A program made the translations under genes and the position numbers. From positions 1-64,000 of the forward strand of contig CAILNT010000037.1 of assembly GCA_903835655.1 (NCBI GenBank): DNA of 64,000 nucleotides. The letters are read 5' to 3'. This document shows, in pieces, positions 62,097-64,000 of the stretch (the first letter of the stretch is position 1; each line of letters begins with the position of its first letter). This DNA is from an uncultured Pseudomonadota bacterium. GTDB lineage: Bacteria > Pseudomonadota > Gammaproteobacteria > Burkholderiales > Thiobacillaceae. The notes under the pieces were generated by a model. It had not been told where the DNA came from, ran no database searches, and saw only the letters and a program-made list of their open reading frames with translations.

Positions 62097-63278
62097 TCAG
62101 AACTTGGCGGCGGGGGTGCCGGCCGGCTTCGGCTTCACGGCGGCGCCGGGACGGACCTTGATCAGGTTGTCGACGATGATACGGTCGCCGGCGACCAGGC
62201 CCTTGAGCACCACCCAGTCCTTGCCCTGCCACTCGCCCACGGTGACCGGCCGCGGTTCGGCGTGGCCGGCGGCGTTCATGACGAAGACGAAACGACCAGC
62301 GTCCGACTGCATCACCGCCGTCTGCGGCACCAGGAACACGCCGTCGCGGTTGCCGGCGATGACCCGGACCCGCGCGAACTGGCCCGGCAACAGCCGGCCT
62401 TCGGGATTGTCGAACTCGGCGCGCAGGGCCACCGTCCCCAGCTTGGGGTCCACCGTGCTGGCAGCGAAGTTCAAACGTCCCTTGTTGCCATAGGTGGCAC
62501 CGTCCGGCAACACCAGCTCCACCGACTTCACCGTACCGGGGCCCAGACGGCCGCCGGGCAGGCTGGCGATTTCGCTCTCCGAGAGGCTGAACCGCACCCA
62601 TAGGGGATTGAGTTGCACGATGCTGGTGAGCAGGCTGTCGCTGCCAGCGCTCACCAGGGAGCCTTCGGAACGCGAGGCGCGCCCGGAAATGCCCGATACC
62701 GGCGCGGCAACCAGCGTATAGGAGAGATTCAGCTCCGCGTCACGCACCCTGGCCTGGGCCGCCTGCAAGGCGGCTTGGCCGACTGCCGCGTTGGAACTGG
62801 CGTCGTCGAACTCCTTGCGGCTGATGGCCTGCTGGGCCACCAAGCCCTGGAGGCGATCCTTTTCCCGCACAGCTTGCTCGGCCCGGGCCTGGGCATCCGC
62901 CAAGCTGGCCCTCGCCTGGGCCAGGGCGATTTCGAAGGGCGCGCGGTCGATCCGGAACAAGGCTTGTCCCGCCTTGACTGCGGAACCTTCCTCGTACAGG
63001 CGCTTCTCCAGGATGCCGCCGACCCGCGCGCGGACTTCCACTTCACGCGAACCTTCGGTCTGGGCGGTCACTTCGACGCTGCTGGGCACACGCGTCGGCT
63101 GTGCTTCCAGCAGGGTCACTGGCAACGTCGGCGGCGCGGTGGCGGCCTGCTGCGCGTCGCCCTTGCCGCAGCCCGCGAGCACGGCCAGGAGCAGCATACC
63201 GGCCGGTACGACCAGCCGGGAAAGCTGCGCAGGTGGGAGAGGGCTTTGCCGGGAAGGAGAGAACGAGGAGGGGGCCAT
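62097..63278 (-). CDS. acrA: RND efflux periplasmic adaptor (AcrA/MexA-like)
   Basis: 393 residues. Lipobox MLLLAVLAGC. VEVRARVGGILEKRLYEEGSAVKAGQALFRID is the first lipoyl half; a coiled-coil hairpin (about 100-170), the second lipoyl half YTLVAAPVSGISGRA and beta-barrel and membrane-proximal domains (LPGQFARVRVI, LVPQTAVMQSDAGRFVFVM) follow. The ATG at 63278 has GGAG upstream; the track's longer start would run across the operator. It links AcrB to the OprM duct. First gene of the pump operon. Confidence 0.96.
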   Translation of the reverse strand: MAPSSFSPSRQSPLPPAQLSRLVVPAGMLLLAVLAGCGKGDAQQAATAPPTLPVTLLEAQPTRVPSSVEVTAQTEGSREVEVRARVGGILEKRLYEEGSAVKAGQALFRIDRAPFEIALAQARASLADAQARAEQAVREKDRLQGLVAQQAISRKEFDDASSNAAVGQAALQAAQARVRDAELNLSYTLVAAPVSGISGRASRSEGSLVSAGSDSLLTSIVQLNPLWVRFSLSESEIASLPGGRLGPGTVKSVELVLPDGATYGNKGRLNFAASTVDPKLGTVALRAEFDNPEGRLLPGQFARVRVIAGNRDGVFLVPQTAVMQSDAGRFVFVMNAAGHAEPRPVTVGEWQGKDWVVLKGLVAGDRIIVDNLIKVRPGAAVKPKPAGTPAAKF

Positions 63279-63310
63279 GTGAAGCTCCAGGGCTTGGGAT
63301 TTTCGGGCAT

Positions 63311-63334
63311 TATATACAGCCACGACTGTATGTA
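63311..63334. promoter_or_regulatory. AcrR-like TetR operator between acrA and tetR
   Basis: TATATACAGCCACGACTGTATGTA is an inverted repeat: the right half reversed is TACATACAG and the left half is TATATACAG (8 of 9 matching), around a six-base centre. It closely resembles the AcrR box (TACATACA...TGTATGTA). It is centred in the 76-base divergent promoter region. Confidence 0.8.
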
Positions 63335-63354
63335 TCTCTTACTATCCAAGCTCC

Positions 63355-63969
63355 ATGCGCAGAACCAAAGCCGATACCGAGAAGACCCGGCAGCAGATCC
63401 TCGATGCGGCCCGCAAGGTCTTTGCCGAACGCGGCGTCAGCCGTACCTCGCTGGAACAGGTGGCCGAGGCCGCCCGTCTCAGCCGGGGCGCGATCTACTG
63501 GCATTTCGCCAACAAGATCGAGCTCTTTTCCGCCATGCGCGAACAAGTCGCCATGGATATGTTCGAGCGCATGGGCGCGGCACAGCTGGGGGAGGATGTG
63601 GAAGACCCGCTGGGCGCGGTAAGGGACAGCATCCTGGAAATTCTGCGTGGCCTGGAAAGCGATGAACGGGTACGCGAGGCCTTCGACATCCTCATCCTGA
63701 AGTGTGAATACGTCGGCGAATTCGCCGAGGTTCTGGCGCGCATACTCCAAAGCGCGGACGCATGGACCGACAAGCTGACCTTGTCCTACGCCCACGCCCA
63801 GCGGCGCGGGCAGCTGCGCGCCGGCCTGAACCCGCAACTGCTGGCCGTGGAGAGCCGCTCCTTCATCTTCGGACTGGTGCGCCTGTGGCTGATGGATGTC
63901 GGCAGCGCCACGGTGCGGCCGCAGGCCTGGGACATGATAGACACCCACGTGGCGATGCGGCGGGCCTGA
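63355..63969 (+). CDS. TetR-family repressor of the RND pump (AcrR/TtgR-like)
   Basis: 204 residues. The N-terminal helix-turn-helix is ARKVFAERGVSRTSLEQVAEAARLSRGAIYWHFANKIELF, diagnostic of the AcrR/TtgR/MexZ group. The C-terminal helical ligand pocket (FDILILKCEYVGEFAEV, FIFGLVRLWL) is typical of the subgroup that binds drugs or aromatic compounds. It is divergent from the pump operon over an AcrR-like palindrome, so it most likely represses both acrAB-oprM and itself until a ligand binds. Confidence 0.95.
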   Translation: MRRTKADTEKTRQQILDAARKVFAERGVSRTSLEQVAEAARLSRGAIYWHFANKIELFSAMREQVAMDMFERMGAAQLGEDVEDPLGAVRDSILEILRGLESDERVREAFDILILKCEYVGEFAEVLARILQSADAWTDKLTLSYAHAQRRGQLRAGLNPQLLAVESRSFIFGLVRLWLMDVGSATVRPQAWDMIDTHVAMRRA

Positions 63970-64000
63970 GCGTCTGTCGGCCCCCACGCAGGGCGCCGGC

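Overview
This 64 kb window is high-GC, densely packed proteobacterial chromosome. It is most like a motile, Gram-negative betaproteobacterium. Supporting signs are a PEP-CTERM (exosortase-type) surface protein with a sigma-54 promoter, CheZ/CheV chemotaxis genes behind a sigma-28 promoter, a Pseudomonas-like yqgE-ruvX-pyrR-pyrB-pyrC' operon with a pseudo-dihydroorotase, ornithine-lipid genes and an RND efflux pump. The genus cannot be fixed from sequence alone. No rRNA, tRNA, CRISPR array, insertion sequence or prophage was recognised.

Layout. 0-5.4 kb: the 3' part of gshB, which carries an in-frame tandem palindromic repeat at the window edge, then apbE, a DinB-fold protein, a TlpA-type thioredoxin, an RlmL-like rRNA methyltransferase and a Crp/Fnr regulator. 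5.4-5.9 kb: a repeat-rich gap with a remnant of a MNT-type nucleotidyltransferase. 5.9-11.2 kb: DNA photolyase, then the coupled pyrimidine operon. 11.6-23.5 kb: one leftward surface-polysaccharide operon (wzt, methyltransferase, seven glycosyltransferases, a NodB-type deacetylase and one large unrecognised protein), nearly every gene overlapping the next by 1-4 bases. 23.5-25.3 kb: a HEPN/MNT toxin-antitoxin pair and the PEP-CTERM gene. 25.6-30.8 kb: ssb, a YajR-like MFS transporter, rdgB, rph, and a PP2C phosphatase/Ser-Thr kinase pair.

31-39 kb: yicC and sixA, then a leftward chemotaxis operon (cheV-cheV-cheY-cheZ-cheA-EAL/HDOD) with a near-consensus FliA promoter in front. 39-43.5 kb: an Aas-like acyl-activating enzyme, fmdB, a DUF502 membrane protein and aspS. 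43.6-46.1 kb: a secreted sedolisin-type lipoprotein with three Ig-like repeats, preceded by a clear class I cyclic-di-GMP (GEMM) riboswitch. 46.3-50.8 kb: parE and parC with a tiny zinc-ribbon gene coupled between them. 51-56.7 kb: a divergent MetA-type acyltransferase, a rhodanese, an MscS channel, a fatty-acid desaturase and an olsB-olsA-like pair. 56.6-64 kb: apaH and an acrAB-oprM-type efflux operon with a divergent tetR and an AcrR-like operator.

Main points of interest: the c-di-GMP riboswitch on the sedolisin gene, the sigma-54 site on the PEP-CTERM gene and the sigma-28 site on the chemotaxis operon (together they suggest coordinated motile/sessile surface control), the palindromic repeat inside gshB, the parE-zinc ribbon-parC arrangement, the unknown 627-residue protein in the polysaccharide operon, and wzt without an adjacent wzm permease gene.
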